Below, one piece after another: positions 11,918 through 22,800 of a DNA stretch of 64,000 bases. The notes below the pieces were generated by a model that worked only from the letters and a program-made list of their open reading frames with translations, did not search any database and was not told where the DNA came from. The stretch is taken from assembly GCA_039000515.1 (NCBI GenBank), contig JBCFYV010000012.1, positions 120,224,056 through 120,288,055 of the forward strand, written 5' to 3'. The position numbers were made by a program, and so were the translations under genes. The stretch is from Timema cristinae (Eukaryota; Arthropoda; Insecta; Phasmatodea; Timematidae). Within the stretch, counting starts at the first letter, position 1, and each line of letters starts with the position of its first letter.

Positions 11918-12840
11918 GTTTTTTTATTGTTTGAGTGGTTTTAAAGCTTCAGAACTGTCAATCACATAAAAAATACAGTGGTGGGAGGGTATTTACAATC
12001 GAGCAGACGGCGACCTCAGGTTTTGATTAAAGTTATAACTGCGCGACCTACTTCTGACGTTTCACGATTTCTAACAGATTTTTTAATTCATTTCGCCTAA
12101 TGAAACGAACAAAAACCAAACCAGTTTCTTTCTTTTCAACAACAAAAAAATATACACATAAAGAACTTGATGAAATCCAGTAGCCGAAAGAAATGGAGGA
12201 TAGAAAATACATTTCTTATGTTATTATTTCACGCTTCTTTTCATTACCTACGACTGCAACAGTGGCGTTAATTGAAAATAAAAAAAAGGTCATGTAATAA
12301 CTTTCAAAGAATATATTAGTTTGAGCTCGAGTTTAAAGAAAGTCACATTAAATAAAATACAATGTGACCGACATCAAGAACACAGGTGTGGCCTCAATTA
12401 AAGCTATATTAGAGGTTGGGATTAAATTACTTTTTCAAGTTAAATAAATTATGAAAAATGAAGATTGGACTCGGGAGTTGAGTTTCAGAAACCAGATATC
12501 TTGTGAAAACTGCATTATTACCAAAGTCTTATCAAATATAGCTCATTTACGATATAAGCCTAGTTAGGTTCGATTCAGCCATTTGGTAGGACCGACTAGG
12601 CACAGTGCCTAGGAACTACGAACCTTTTAGGACCTTCGAACCTTTTAGGGACTACGATATTACACTTGATAAAACACATAAATAATTTTTAAAAATCCCA
12701 AAATAAGAAATAAACAGTACGACTCGTAAGATTTGTGAAACGAAATAATAGATCCATACTTTGTTGTAGAAATATAACACCAAAGATAATAAATTAAATA
12801 ATACAAACTGTTACTTACTCTATGGAACTAGAATCAGATT
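11918..12840. other. No recognisable feature
   Basis: AT-rich sequence without long frames. A local direct repeat ACGAACCTTTTAGG/TCGAACCTTTTAGG occurs near 12617-12650. Confidence 0.5.
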
Positions 12841-13462
12841 CATTTACAAAGGCCTGAATTATAAAGTGTATATATATGCTTGTAGCGCAGAAATTATTGG
12901 TTTTATAAAAATATAGTTCAAATAAAGGAATTGCATATTTAATAGTACTACAATTTTACAATGATAAGTTATATCGTATCTCTAATAGTTGCGGAGAAAT
13001 TATCAAAATTGGAAAATTTCCTCTTTGTAAAGTACCCTCAAATTCATGTTCATATGAAAATGAGAATTGCTATCTTGTTTATAATGGTAAACAGTGTATT
13101 GGAAAATTTGATCAAAACCGTTAGAGCTAGTTTCGCGAAAATTGTTTTCTCTCTTTTTGCCCCCTCAGTAAACTACCCTTTAAATTTAGGGTTAGATATC
13201 TAATTCCAAAAACCCTTAGGGGGGAGAGGACCTTATTAAAACCCTAACTACCAAGTTTTAGACTAATTGGCAAAACAGTTTCGACTCTAGTCTGAGGTAT
13301 AGACAGACGGACAGACAGACAGACAGACAGACGACATCGAGAAAACCACTTTTTTTGTTTCAACGGGTCACGAAATGTCGACATTTATCAAGATCTATAT
13401 TTCGATTTTTTGACGATCACAATACTTTCTTTTAGCCGAGGTGCTGAGAGAAAGTAAAAACA
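12841..13462 (+). repeat. Interspersed repeat family D, copy 1
   Basis: Shares ordered blocks with 34000-34420 and 43190-43765: TTGGTTTTATAAAAATATA, AAGTTAT-CGTATCTC-AAT-AGTTGCGGA, a GACAGACGGACAGACAGACA tract, and CAC-TTTTTCAGTTTCA-GGTC. It ends GAGAGAAAGTAAAAA like copy 3. It carries no recognisable transposase and has no clear inverted repeats. The class is unknown; short frames here are not conserved between copies. Confidence 0.75.
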
Positions 13463-13904
13463 TCCAATCTCAATTTTAAATATTTATTTGTTTGTTTAAA
13501 TAACAAAAACGCGTTTTTCAACAGCCTCACGGATAAAAATCACAGATACAGACGTGTAGCTCTAGTAGATACTTTGAGTTTAGTGTTTAAATGTTCACTC
13601 TGTGACATTTTGTTTCATAAATGTTGGCATCCATTGTCAATTTGTCGCCCAACACCATTTTCAATTGAAAGTTGTGAAAGTGACGACAATCGTTGCTGCT
13701 CCATTGTTGATCAGAGAATATATATATATATTAATCAATTGCACGTTTTATAATCTTCTTTCTCCTTCAGCAGTTGTTCCTAAAATGGAGAGAAAGATCC
13801 TGAATACTCTTCAATAGTCCGCATCTTTTCTTTCTCCCGCATGAACCGTGTTTTGTCCAACAAATATTACAGTATGTGACACTCCGGCACGGTTATTATT
13901 TTAT
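13463..13904. other. No recognisable feature
   Basis: AT-rich; a 71-codon frame at 13602-13817 shows no recognisable domain. Confidence 0.45.
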
Positions 13905-13927
13905 TTCACAGGAGAACGATTTTAGAA

Positions 13928-14290
13928 AAGAATACTCGCTTTGCTCTTTGAGCTCTCCACCCCCCAAACCCCCAATAAGTTTTTTTTTTTGCAAGTAAAA
14001 TGTAAACTAATATAATTCCAGATCCGTTTTTTCGATAGGTCATACCGTTTAGCCACAAGAGATCTTCAAAGAAAGGTCCGCACCGACTTTAAAGTTGCTC
14101 CGCCATTTTGAATGTTTTCGGGGTTAAAAATTAAAATTTTTAACTTTTGGAATTTTACCGTCGGTTACAGGATATGAGCTATAAGTTTTCCAAATTTCAA
14201 GTTTCTAGTTCATTTGGAAGTGGGTAAACAAACATTAATATCAGTGATTGAGTCACCCGTGTGGCTCTGTAGTGGTATAATTTGAGATTA
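13928..14290 (-). repeat. Interspersed repeat family E, copy 1
   Basis: Inverted relative to copy 2 at 37582-37937. Shared words on the minus strand are AAGTTGCTCC-type AGCAACTTTAAAG, GGACCTTTCTTTG, TTTACCCACTTCC, GAGCCACACGG and AGAGCAAAGCGAGTA. About 350 bp; no tRNA head or clear inverted repeats. Copy 2 has defined ends because it interrupts repeat F. Confidence 0.8.
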
Positions 14291-14295
14291 TTTCC

Positions 14296-14820
14296 AGAGC
14301 TATGTTGTTATGAGTATTCCATCGCCCATACCACGAACCATTGGCGGACACAGGATTTTGTGTCAGCAGAGGTTCAGAGGCGTTCGCGGTGCATTAAAAT
14401 TCGCGAATATTTTCAAGATTCATACAGTACCCCATGCTTCTTGTGCTGACTGACACTAAAGCTTTGATAATTACCAGACCAATATGTACCTACGCCTAAC
14501 CAATGATCTAAAAAACAAATGTTTAGCAGCTGTCACTTCTGACGGTCAAAATTAGGTATATCCTAAATGTGACTGTCAAAGTCACTGTGAGCTGTCAGTC
14601 AGCACCAAGAACACGGCTACTGTAAATAGTATTGTGCGTGAACTATGAATGCATGAAATAGTAAAAAAATATCGACACACACACACACAATAAAAGTGCC
14701 TAGAACCTACGAAGGTCTTAAAACGGCCTTGAGGGAAGGTACCGACAGCTATCAGAAGGTTCTTTGTTGATAACATTGGCTTAAGACCAATAATGTCAAC
14801 CTATTTGGTGATACAATGTT
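14296..14820. other. No gene; possible relic of a hAT end
   Basis: Near 14339 CATTGGCGGACACAGGATTT resembles hAT-type termini (CAGTGGCGGA...), but no matching partner end is seen. A (CA)n tract lies near 14676-14690. Confidence 0.4.
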
Positions 14821-15045
14821 GACCGTCTTTGTGGTCTAGTGGTCAGAGCTCCTGGCCATGGACCCAGAGGTCCCGGATTCGATCCCCGGTGCTTCCAGAT
14901 CTTTCTGTGAAGCAGTGGGTCTGCCTCAGCCTCGTGAGGACAAATGAAGAGATAATTGAATAGAGGACTAGAAAACTGAGATTAATGGCTGGAGGATTTG
15001 TTGTGCTGGCCACATGACACCCTCTATCCAGAAATGTTGGCACTG
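14821..15045 (+). mobile_element. tRNA-derived SINE of another family
   Basis: Head GTGGTCTAGTGGTCAGAGC (A box) and GGTCCCGGATTCGATCCCCG (B box) look like a tRNA with a CCGG/CCGG T-stem. The acceptor stem is not closed, so it is not a working tRNA. A unique ~150-bp body follows; the tail differs from SINE-A, B and C. Only one clear copy here. Confidence 0.75.
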
Positions 15046-16054
15046 TCTTTGCGGTGGTGGTGGCCGCTCGGTCGATGTAGCTTGTTTGTATGCAGATGCT
15101 ATAGGGTTTTAATAATACTGTCTTATCAATAAAAAAGTGTTATCAAATGGTTCTAACAATACTGTCAGCCAATATTTGCAATAAAGAACCTTCTTCTATT
15201 GGTCCCTTAACTACACTTCCACGGAGTACTAGGGGATTCAATCACGTGACATTTTACAAAGAAGAGTTCCAACAGAGGTAACTAGGAGGTCTTCAACATT
15301 GTCTAACGTTGTAAAAGATTAGACGCTCTCACCCGCGCCGATAGATCACACGCAAACAAACAAAAAATAACTAAAAAATCAGAAGAAGTTATTTTATGTT
15401 AGTTAGTTTTCATGGAACGGGGATATTTTAAATAAAAATTAATAAGGTTTTGAAAATTGTATTGCATAACACGTAACTAACAACGAATAGTGCATAGCCC
15501 ATAGTGCGCAAAAAGTTGAACTATCCATTTCAACAGGAGCATTCACAATCGAAATATGGTGAATAGGGCACGATGCATAAAGATGGTTTAATGTATTATC
15601 CATGGATTTGAGCATAGACGACCCGAGGTCTCGAGACGTATCAGCCAATGATAAACCCTAGAAAATATATTCTGTTCATATTTGAAATGCCTTGTGGTAG
15701 CCATACTTGTTTGTTACTAACAAGTTTTCTTTGTTTAAAGAGTCAATAATTGAGATTATATATATGCTACAAAAAATAAATAAAGGGAGAACGTTGCTTT
15801 TTTTATTCTGTTAATGACATGTAAGTTTACCCTAATATTCATGACAGTAATAACATCAAAATCAGATAGCACTAATATTTGATTTAATAATGCAGGCACC
15901 AATATATTAGATCAATGTTTCAATGGATACAATTTAAAGGCCTTTGTTTACTGAGCTAGACCCTTAAAGAAATAGTTTTAAATGCCTTATCTGGTTGAGC
16001 AAAGAGGCTAGGTCAATTTCTATTAATAAAAATCAATCGATTTGAGTAAGACTA
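15046..16054. other. No recognisable feature
   Basis: AT-rich, short frames only, no repeats with other parts of the window recognised. Confidence 0.5.
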
Positions 16055-16470
16055 GACTTTGTTTACCTGTGACTTCACGGCAAGTTAAGATAAGATCTTT
16101 ATAAAAGAAATAGTATTTTATTATCATAAAACAATTTTTTTGATCTTTAAGTAGTTTTTTGCAAATATGTTTTTATTTAAATCTACTATTCAGGCCTTCT
16201 GGTTTATTCCCAAAAATGTCCGATAGGAATCTTCCTAACATGATGGAGATTTATAAATCTGGTAAAGAATATATCTATCTAAAATAGGAAACAAGGAAAA
16301 TTGAATTTTGAAAAGAAAGTCAATGCTGTTCAGGTGCAAATAGTAGAGTGAGTGTGTAAACTCGTTTGTGAAAGAGGGAAAGTGCCACCAGCTGACTAGA
16401 CCAGAGGCCTCACAAAGGGAACTACTCCTGTTATTCCCTCACATTCTATTTCGACCTCACTAAAACACCA
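16055..16470 (+). repeat. Interspersed repeat family F, copy 2
   Basis: Begins CCTGTGACTTCACGGCAAGT followed by TAAGATAAGAT, matching the palindrome arms (CCTGTGACGTCACGG...TCAAGATAAGAT). It then follows copies 1 and 3 through AATGTCC, AGGAAACAAGGAAA, GTAAACTCGT and GAAAGAGGGAAAG. It lacks the part around CCCCACTTTTTACTTGG. Confidence 0.7.
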
Positions 16471-17294
16471 GCGTAGATTAGTGCCTGCGGGTAGAACCCG
16501 CGCGGGTAGAAAGAAAGACGTGGTGTTAAGAAACAACATATTTTCCAACTTTTTAGTTGAAATTGTAGTATATTTAGTTTATTTTGTAAAATTGATCTAG
16601 CTTTAAAATCTAATTTTTTTTCCCACAAGTCTTGCGATTAGTTGGGCCTAGTTAGAAAATCCTTTAAGATAATAATGATGGCAAATAGTTATATGGTTAT
16701 TATAATTGGTTTAGATACGCTGTTGTTGCACAGGATGTCCCACCTGACACCAAAGGGGCGCAAGGTAAGTGCCGCAATATAGGGTGAAGGGCCCCTGTAT
16801 GGCTTACCTTCCTCCTGTCAACACTAGGTGCGCTGCTCCGGCGATTACACCAACTAGGACAACACGGACGGTCCGGGAACGGTGGCTCAGTACCCTTTAC
16901 ACTTAAGAGTTTAGACAGATGGGCCTTTCCTGAGTGCTGTTTTAACTCGACCGTCTGGTATTTCATCTCTTCAGTCTGTTTGCTCTACGATTACCATCAA
17001 ATGCATGAATCAAATTCAACGAAACTTTGCAGGAACATTATCTGAAGCTTGGTCAATCGATGCATTTACACTTCTTTTACCCTGTGAGGTAGCAAATTTA
17101 CCTAATATTATTCCAATATGGTATAGTCATTGTATAGTCCATCAAGATGAGACTGATACCTATCAGGTAAATGAGACACGTGTTTGATTTTACTCCATCG
17201 AACCCTCGGAGAAAGAAGTATTGTAACCATATAAAAATCTAACTCAAGATTTTTATAATGTTGACTTTTCATAACGACCTGAAACTGAAAAAGT
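16471..17294. other. No recognisable feature
   Basis: An 88-codon minus frame at 16700-16966 and a 60-codon plus frame at 17005-17187 have no recognisable domains. Confidence 0.45.
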
Positions 17295-17690
17295 GGTTTT
17301 CGTTATACAAAAACATCGATATGTTTATATCGTTTATTTACAAAAAACATTGATGTATTTATATCGATATTTTAGTATCAAATATTGCTATTAATCTGAT
17401 CGAATTTCATATATCAGACTACGCTTTAATATGTTTGGATCAAAATGATTTGAATGATTTGTTTTATATTTATTTTTCTAACTGAATCGATTTTTGTTTT
17501 CTATTCTTACTAAACTTGTCTGCTATTTTTATCAGTTGATAAAACATTAAAAAGTGAAAAGTTATCTTTACAGAACACCAGCCATGTTAATAATACTCTC
17601 GTTCCAGTTCACCCAGACCAATAAAATTCAATATAATATAGGGAAAAAACTATATACATCGATATAATTTGAGATACATATACCTTTTAG
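17295..17690 (+). repeat. Interspersed repeat family H, copy 1 (ATCGAT-rich ends)
   Basis: Shares ordered words with 21560-22060 and, inverted, with 18665-18985: repeated ATATCGAT near both ends, TATCAGACTACGCTTTAATA-type words, CTGCTATTTTTATCAG and AAAACATTAAAAAGTG. AT-rich, non-coding, ~400 bp; possibly a MITE, class not certain. Confidence 0.65.
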
Positions 17691-17697
17691 CTTTCAA

Positions 17698-17792
17698 TAA
17701 TGTACATACATACATACATACATACATACATACATACATACATACATACATACATACATACATACATACATACATACATACATACATACATA
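17698..17792. repeat. (CATA)n microsatellite
   Basis: About 23 CATA units. Read on the minus strand as (TATG)n, it lies 3' of the LINE relic at 17858-18660; TATG repeats also follow the stop of the related LINE tail at 28502, so it may descend from the LINE tail. Confidence 0.9.
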
Positions 17793-17857
17793 ACTAATCA
17801 TTCCGTTCCCTTACGGGTAGGCAAGAAACTGTGCATATAGCTAAAAAAAAAATCCGT

Positions 17858-18660
17858 ACTTAATCCATCTTCACTAACTTTCTCCGCACTTCTTTAATCT
17901 TGCATACTCCCTTCTCTTCAACAACATCCAAACACTGAGTCATATCTGCTCTTTTATTATTAAGACTCTTAATGTTTCCATTTCCCCCACATTGATCTAC
18001 AACATTTATCCACGTCTTACACGGCCTACCCGTTCCTTTTGATCCACACACTCTACCTTTATATATTTGCTTCATCACTCGATACACATTTATTCTTTCA
18101 ACGTAAGACACTTCTTTCACATTGTCCTGTTAGATTCCCTTTCAAACCGCACTCCTTCAGCACCCATTCATTACTGACTGTCCATATTAGTTTTTCCACA
18201 CACATTTCTTAGATATCTCATTCCAACTGCATTCACCTTGCTCTTGTGTTTCTCCTGACAAACCCACTCTTGACATTCATAAACCAATGTTGGTGTTAAC
18301 ACAATTTTATATACTGCCATCTTTCCCTCTTTCGATACTACCTCGCTCTTTGTAATAGTTCACATACATCCAACTACTCTCCGAGATACATTCACACGTC
18401 TGCCCATTTCACTCGCTATCTATCCTTCCATTTTCACAGACCATCCTACCCAGACTCACAAAATCATTCAATTTATACTAAGCTTACAATTTATTCCCTG
18501 ACCCGTCCTGAACAAAAACTATCAACTTAGTTTTGAAGACATTTATACGAAAATCCATTCTGCCTGTCGCCACATTCAAACAATTTATTGGATTTTGCAA
18601 ATCACTTTCACTCTCAGACATTAATACGGCATCACTTAGAGTAAATTGCCCTTCCTAGAC
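17858..18660 (-). pseudogene. Decayed non-LTR retrotransposon, 3' end of the reverse transcriptase ORF
   Basis: Minus strand, several frames. From 18660 leftwards: SDAVLMSESESDLQ, a relic of the catalytic (F/Y)ADD block in which the second Asp is changed; then NVFKTKLIVFV; FVSLGRMVCENGRIDSE; KMAVYKIVLTPTLVYECQEW; KVNAVGMRYLRNVCGKT; and finally an open stretch of 86 codons with GRVCGSKGTGRPCKTW, stopping at 17860. These are standard C-terminal landmarks of LINE ORF2 proteins. Stops and shifts make it inactive. The 28209-28502 fragment belongs to the same family. Confidence 0.85.
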
Positions 18661-18664
18661 GCGA

Positions 18665-18985
18665 GGTATGGATCGAAAGCTACGATGTATCGATCAAACT
18701 ATATCGATATATTAGTTGTTTTCGATATATTGACTTGCGTTTTTCTGAACGGAGGAATTAAGGTGGCTGCTATTATGTATAGATTTTACTAACTTCATCA
18801 CTTTTTAATGTGTTTTTTAGCTCTAAAAATAGTAAATAAGTTTAATAGAAATGTAGAAAAAAATTTCTTCAATTTATTTCGATTTACAGGTCCTAAGCCG
18901 TATTCCGATACATTAAATATATCGATAAATTATTGATTGATGTATCGGATACTAAAACAGTGATATAAATAAATCAATTTTTTGT
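18665..18985 (-). repeat. Interspersed repeat family H, copy 2 (inverted)
   Basis: On the minus strand it has GTATCCGATACATCAATC, AATTTATCGATATATT, CTTATTTACTATTTTTAG and AACACATTAAAAAGTGATG, paralleling copy 1. The LINE relic thus lies between two H copies in opposite orientation. Confidence 0.6.
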
Positions 18986-19660
18986 AAAATCCCTAGAGCC
19001 CACCGGTGCTACCTGACCGATTTTATTCGACATGGAGCATACAGTCTGTCCAGTAGCAGGCACTAGAGATCTAAAACGATAGCGACGCAGGGCGCATGCG
19101 CGGCTGATCTCTCAGGAGTGAAACGTGACTCGCTGTGACGGGTTGTCTGCGCGCAAGGTTCACGGTTCGTGGCCCAGACAGAGACATCGCGTGTCTGTCG
19201 TGTCGGGTTCTTCTCTCCTTGCCGACATCCGGTCCCTTTATATATATTTACATAACCTGATGGGGAGTTTTACAAAGGAACTGCTCGACTGGAAAAAAAA
19301 ACCAACCAAAGGGCGGTAGTAGCTTCGTGATCAGGGGTCAAGATTGTGACAACGGAGGGGGAGGGGTGGGGCGCCAGAGGCTGCTTGTTCGTTGGACCAA
19401 CTGGAACATTTTTTTTGTTAATTATTTTCCCCTTTTTATAGGTCACGTGGTCCAAGACGTCAGGCTCTCAACAGACTGTTATTAAATCATGTGTATCACA
19501 AACGGATTCATGTTGATTCTCCCCAGAATCAGTCCTGATAGATGAATCAAATACAATTAAGTGTGAAATGACATACTGGACGTGGAATTAAACCCGGGAC
19601 CTTTTGATTTTGCGTGTCAATACATCAATAACTATTTAAAGGTGGCTTTAGAGACGAGAT
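18986..19660. other. GC-richer patch, no gene recognised
   Basis: 19070-19215 is CpG-rich for this window (GGGCGCATGCGCGG, GTCTGCGCGCAAGG) and is followed by TTTATATATA. A 64-codon frame at 19125-19319 covers it but has no recognisable motif. It could be a cryptic promoter or unrelated. Confidence 0.35.
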
Positions 19661-19663
19661 TAA

Positions 19664-19960
19664 CCCGGATGGTTCAGTGGGTAGAACATTTCCCTGCAAA
19701 GCCAAAGGTCCCGGTTTGATTTCCGTGTTTAGGTTGCCATGTTTCATTTAATTGGATCTCAATAAACTGGATTGCAAGTGAGGCAGGTTGTCGGTTCGGT
19801 TCTAGGCTTGCTGTAATTGGGATAGTTTCCCATACCTATAGGATTTATAAGTAATGTCTTCTGTCTTCTTCCCATTTATGCGTGTTCACGTCATACCTAA
19901 TTAACCTACTTGTCAAGCCTTCGAATAAGCCGACAAATAATTCTTGTATGTGTGGTCATA
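19664..19960 (+). mobile_element. tRNA-derived SINE relic
   Basis: Head GGATGGTTCAGTGGGTAGAA (A box) and AGGTCCCGGTTTGATTTCCG (B box). The following body (GGTTGCCATGTTTCATTTAA and on) is not found elsewhere here. The right end is uncertain. Confidence 0.55.
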
Positions 19961-20105
19961 AACAAAAAAGTTTTAAACACAAATCTATTATTCTGTTTGT
20001 TTCATTATACAGTGTGTCCATAAATTATTCACATGCTTCACTATAACACCTTAATTCGTTATTTTAGGAGCAATATTAAAATAGTTTGTGATAGTTACCA
20101 ATACA

Positions 20106-20926
20106 CAGTGGTGCTCGTGTATAGGGACTGTGGAACTGCAGCACCCCCTATTTCCACGTGATATTATCGATAACATTTAATATGAGTCCTTTTTTCTTTA
20201 ATTCTTTCCTTATTTTTGTTGTACAATATATATTACTTAAGCTTAATGTCAGTACTTCAGTAACCATCCCCCAGTGTATGAAAAGGATACAAAAATCTTT
20301 GTATGGAGCTGTGCGCTTCACAGTGCCGGTGACGTAGTGTTTGACTGTTGTGCGCATGCGCACATAGGAGGGGTTGGGGAGGTAGGCAAGACTTCCAGTA
20401 GAGAGAGCACTGTGGCTTTCGCAGTTCCGGCTCTGACGTGATGGTGGAAGGAAGTGTTTTTTTTACTCAGCGTGTGTTGTGCTTAAAAACCGTGTACCAT
20501 ATTCTTGAATGTTATAAAGTGTAGAAGAGTGTAGAATTAGATTATTATTCTGATTCCAGTTATTCTATTTGATTCAATTTTTTTTCGGTTCTTTTATTTA
20601 ACAGAAAGACTAAATGCGCTTGCAGTACTTTCAATGGAGAAAAATTTCCTCAGTTGTCATCCAGAGATCAAGAAGAAAATTATTGAACTTTTTGCGCAAA
20701 TTAAACAAGAATAATGGATTTCATTTTTAAATGAATAGATCAAGTTTGAATTGTAAGAATTTAATTTAAAGTAAGTAAAAAAGTTTTTTTTTGTTAAGAT
20801 TTTATTAAGTTCCTGAATAAATTTTCTTTTTATACATGTTTTTTTTCCTTTTACACAATTTTAAAACAAAGGCTAAACATTTTTTGGAGGAGCACCCCCG
20901 CTAATTTTAGCTACGAGCCGCCACTG
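20106..20926 (+). mobile_element. Non-autonomous hAT element, complete
   Basis: 821 bp. The left end is CAGTGGTGCTCGTGTATAGG; the reverse complement of the right end is CAGTGGCGGCTCGTAG. The flanking 8-mers are CCAATACA and ATAATACA, so 6 of 8 bases match as an aged 8-bp target duplication, the hAT length. Inside it keeps a CpG-rich block with CGCATGCGCACATA and the last transposase exon (20604-20714). A 71-codon minus frame inside is spurious. Confidence 0.9.
20601..20714 (+). pseudogene. hAT transposase, last exon (dimerisation region)
   Basis: Reads TERLNALAVLSMEKNFLS, continues through PEIKKKIIELFAQIKQE and stops. hAT transposases end in a conserved dimerisation region with an ERLN/SALALLSIE-like motif, which this matches. 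The exon is preceded by TTCTTTTATTTAACAG, a good 3' splice site, so the reading frame would enter at about 20604. Upstream exons, including the catalytic region, are absent. Copy 1 at 11578 has the same exon with a different terminus. Confidence 0.8.
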
Positions 20927-20934
20927 ATAATACA

Positions 20935-21555
20935 ACTCAATACATTCTGGTTTTAATTAAGTGCATTAACTAAAACAGTTTTAATAAAGCTTCTAAAATA
21001 AAATAACAAATTTAAAAAGGCTTATAATGGGCAGACTAATGTATAGACACGCTCCAAATTTTTTTCTCCAAAAATGTTAAGTAGCCGAGGCTCACCCAAA
21101 AAAAGTTAACTTTATTTAATGTACAGATGTGCAAATTAACCGTTTCTATCCAGCGGATACATAAAACATGGTTTGGCGTATTGTTATATGAAAATAGATT
21201 AAGTTTATTTAACTGACAGTTTTATTGATATCTATTTTTTTCAAACGGTCTTTTTAAACAAACCACGTGACCTAGGTTTTTAAACACATTCACGGAACGT
21301 TGATTTAAAAACAAAACCTACTGAGGGATATACAGACAAAGGCGTAAGTTTCATCTTACATGGTTCGTCAATGATGGGGAGAGGTCAGCACTCGAATCCT
21401 GGCCGGATGTACTGAGGTAATTGTTTTTCTTAAATAGTTTCCTATTCTACCTATGCACAAACGTTGGAACACTTCCCCTAAACTCTACCATTCTCCCTCT
21501 TACCCCATCAGTGTAAATATGGGAATAGGCTGGGCGAGTGGTAAGTAGGGATTGC
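20935..21555. other. Mostly featureless; decayed SINE at about 21330-21520
   Basis: At 21375-21405 GATGGGGAGAGGTCAGCA and CTCGAATCC resemble a SINE-C head and B box in plus orientation, then CTTAAATAGTTTCC and CTACCATTCTCCCTC like the body. No shared 3' module is found. Confidence 0.45.
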
Positions 21556-21559
21556 CACA

Positions 21560-22060
21560 ATACATCGGTGGGAAAAAATATCGATTTATTTACAGAAACA
21601 AACATATTTTATATCGATGTTTTGATATCAAATATATCGATCAATTTATCGATATCTTTCCCGTATCGGACTAGCTTTGAGGCTTGTAAATAAAACAAAT
21701 TGATTGATAATTTTACCTTTTTATTAACTGAGTCAATTGTTTGCTATTTTTTACTACACTTTTCTGCTATTTTCAACAGCTAAAGAAAACATTCAAAAGG
21801 GGAGAGAGGTGATTAATGGGGCAATAGAACAGCAGCAATTTTAATTACAGTGTACTGACTAATTATCCACCAACTATCAACCCCCCAAAAATAAAACCTT
21901 GACCGTGACTAAGATCAAAGGAATTGAATAACTTATATCTGAAATAACCTATACTTCATAAAAGTTGATCAATATATTGTAGCTTTTAATCTGTATGACC
22001 CTACCTTGCGATATATCGAATGATAGATATATATCGAAATGTAAGAAAAAATATCCATCT
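21560..22060 (+). repeat. Interspersed repeat family H, copy 3
   Basis: ATATCGATTTATTTACAGAA, TTTTATATCGATGTTTTGAT, GACTAGCTTTGAGG, CTGCTATTTTCAACAGC and AAAACATTCAAAAGG parallel copy 1; the distal end has CGATATATCGAATGATAG. Confidence 0.65.
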
Positions 22061-22127
22061 TTAGTAGAAAGACACTCGTAGTGTGCAGGGGATTAAAGTT
22101 TTTAAATTCTCCGATTTATTTTAGTTC

Positions 22128-22406
22128 ATTATCATTATTATCACCGCGTCTTACTACCCGTTCGGGTTATACACACTTACGCTAATGTGTAATGGTAGGG
22201 TGATTGTGAGATGAAATGGAGGACCTACAGTTTAACGTGGAATCTGAACCACGGTGGAGACCTGGCATTCCTCACATTCACAAGATGTCTTGTCAGAGGT
22301 GAAGGAAGGGTTTGGCAATCAGATAAATATGTGCCGGGACCGAGGATTGAACACCGGTCCCCAACAGAGAAGTCTGACACCTTACCACTAGACCACCAGG
22401 TCACCC
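22128..22406 (-). mobile_element. tRNA-derived SINE-A, copy 1
   Basis: Near full length on the minus strand, with Pro-like head, body, hairpin and short ATT tail. Flanks ATTTATTTTAGTTC (22114-22127) and ATTTATTTTTGTTC (22407-22420) are a 14-bp TSD with one mismatch. The frame across it is not a gene. Confidence 0.92.
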
Positions 22407-22555
22407 ATTTATTTTTGTTCTAGTTCTAGTATTTTATACTTAGTGCATAGGAAATGCAACACTGCATTTTATTCTGTTGCACTCGCGGTCCGTATCCCAA
22501 AGCACATTTTGAAATCCAAGACACATTCACTTTTATTTCATTTAAAAAAACAAGG

Positions 22556-22800
22556 GACCCGCTACGGTGGCCGCATGGTCTAACGCGTCACTCTCGTGTT
22601 GGTCTAAACTGCCGATGATGAAGAGATTGGGGTTCGAATCTTGGTCGCGTGTACTGAGGGAGATTTTTACAAAATTGTTTTCCCCTCTCCCTTCACGCAA
22701 ATGCAAGTACACTTTCTCTAAATATAATCTCCCTAATCCATAAAACCATCAGCGTAGTTAGTATATAAGCGTGTAACCCGAACGGGTAGTAATATGTGAT
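22556..22800 (+). mobile_element. tRNA-derived SINE-C, copy 2
   Basis: Leu-like head GGTGGCCGCATGGTCTAACG, long variable arm, B box GGGGTTCGAATCTTGG, body with CCTTCACGCAAATGCAAGTA, and the 3' module AACCCGAACGGGTAGTAA. It is the best reference copy of this head joined to the shared tail. Confidence 0.92.

Noticed and set aside
14821..14900. Functional tRNA gene
   Set aside because: A and B boxes and a T-arm are present, but the acceptor stem does not pair and a SINE body follows.
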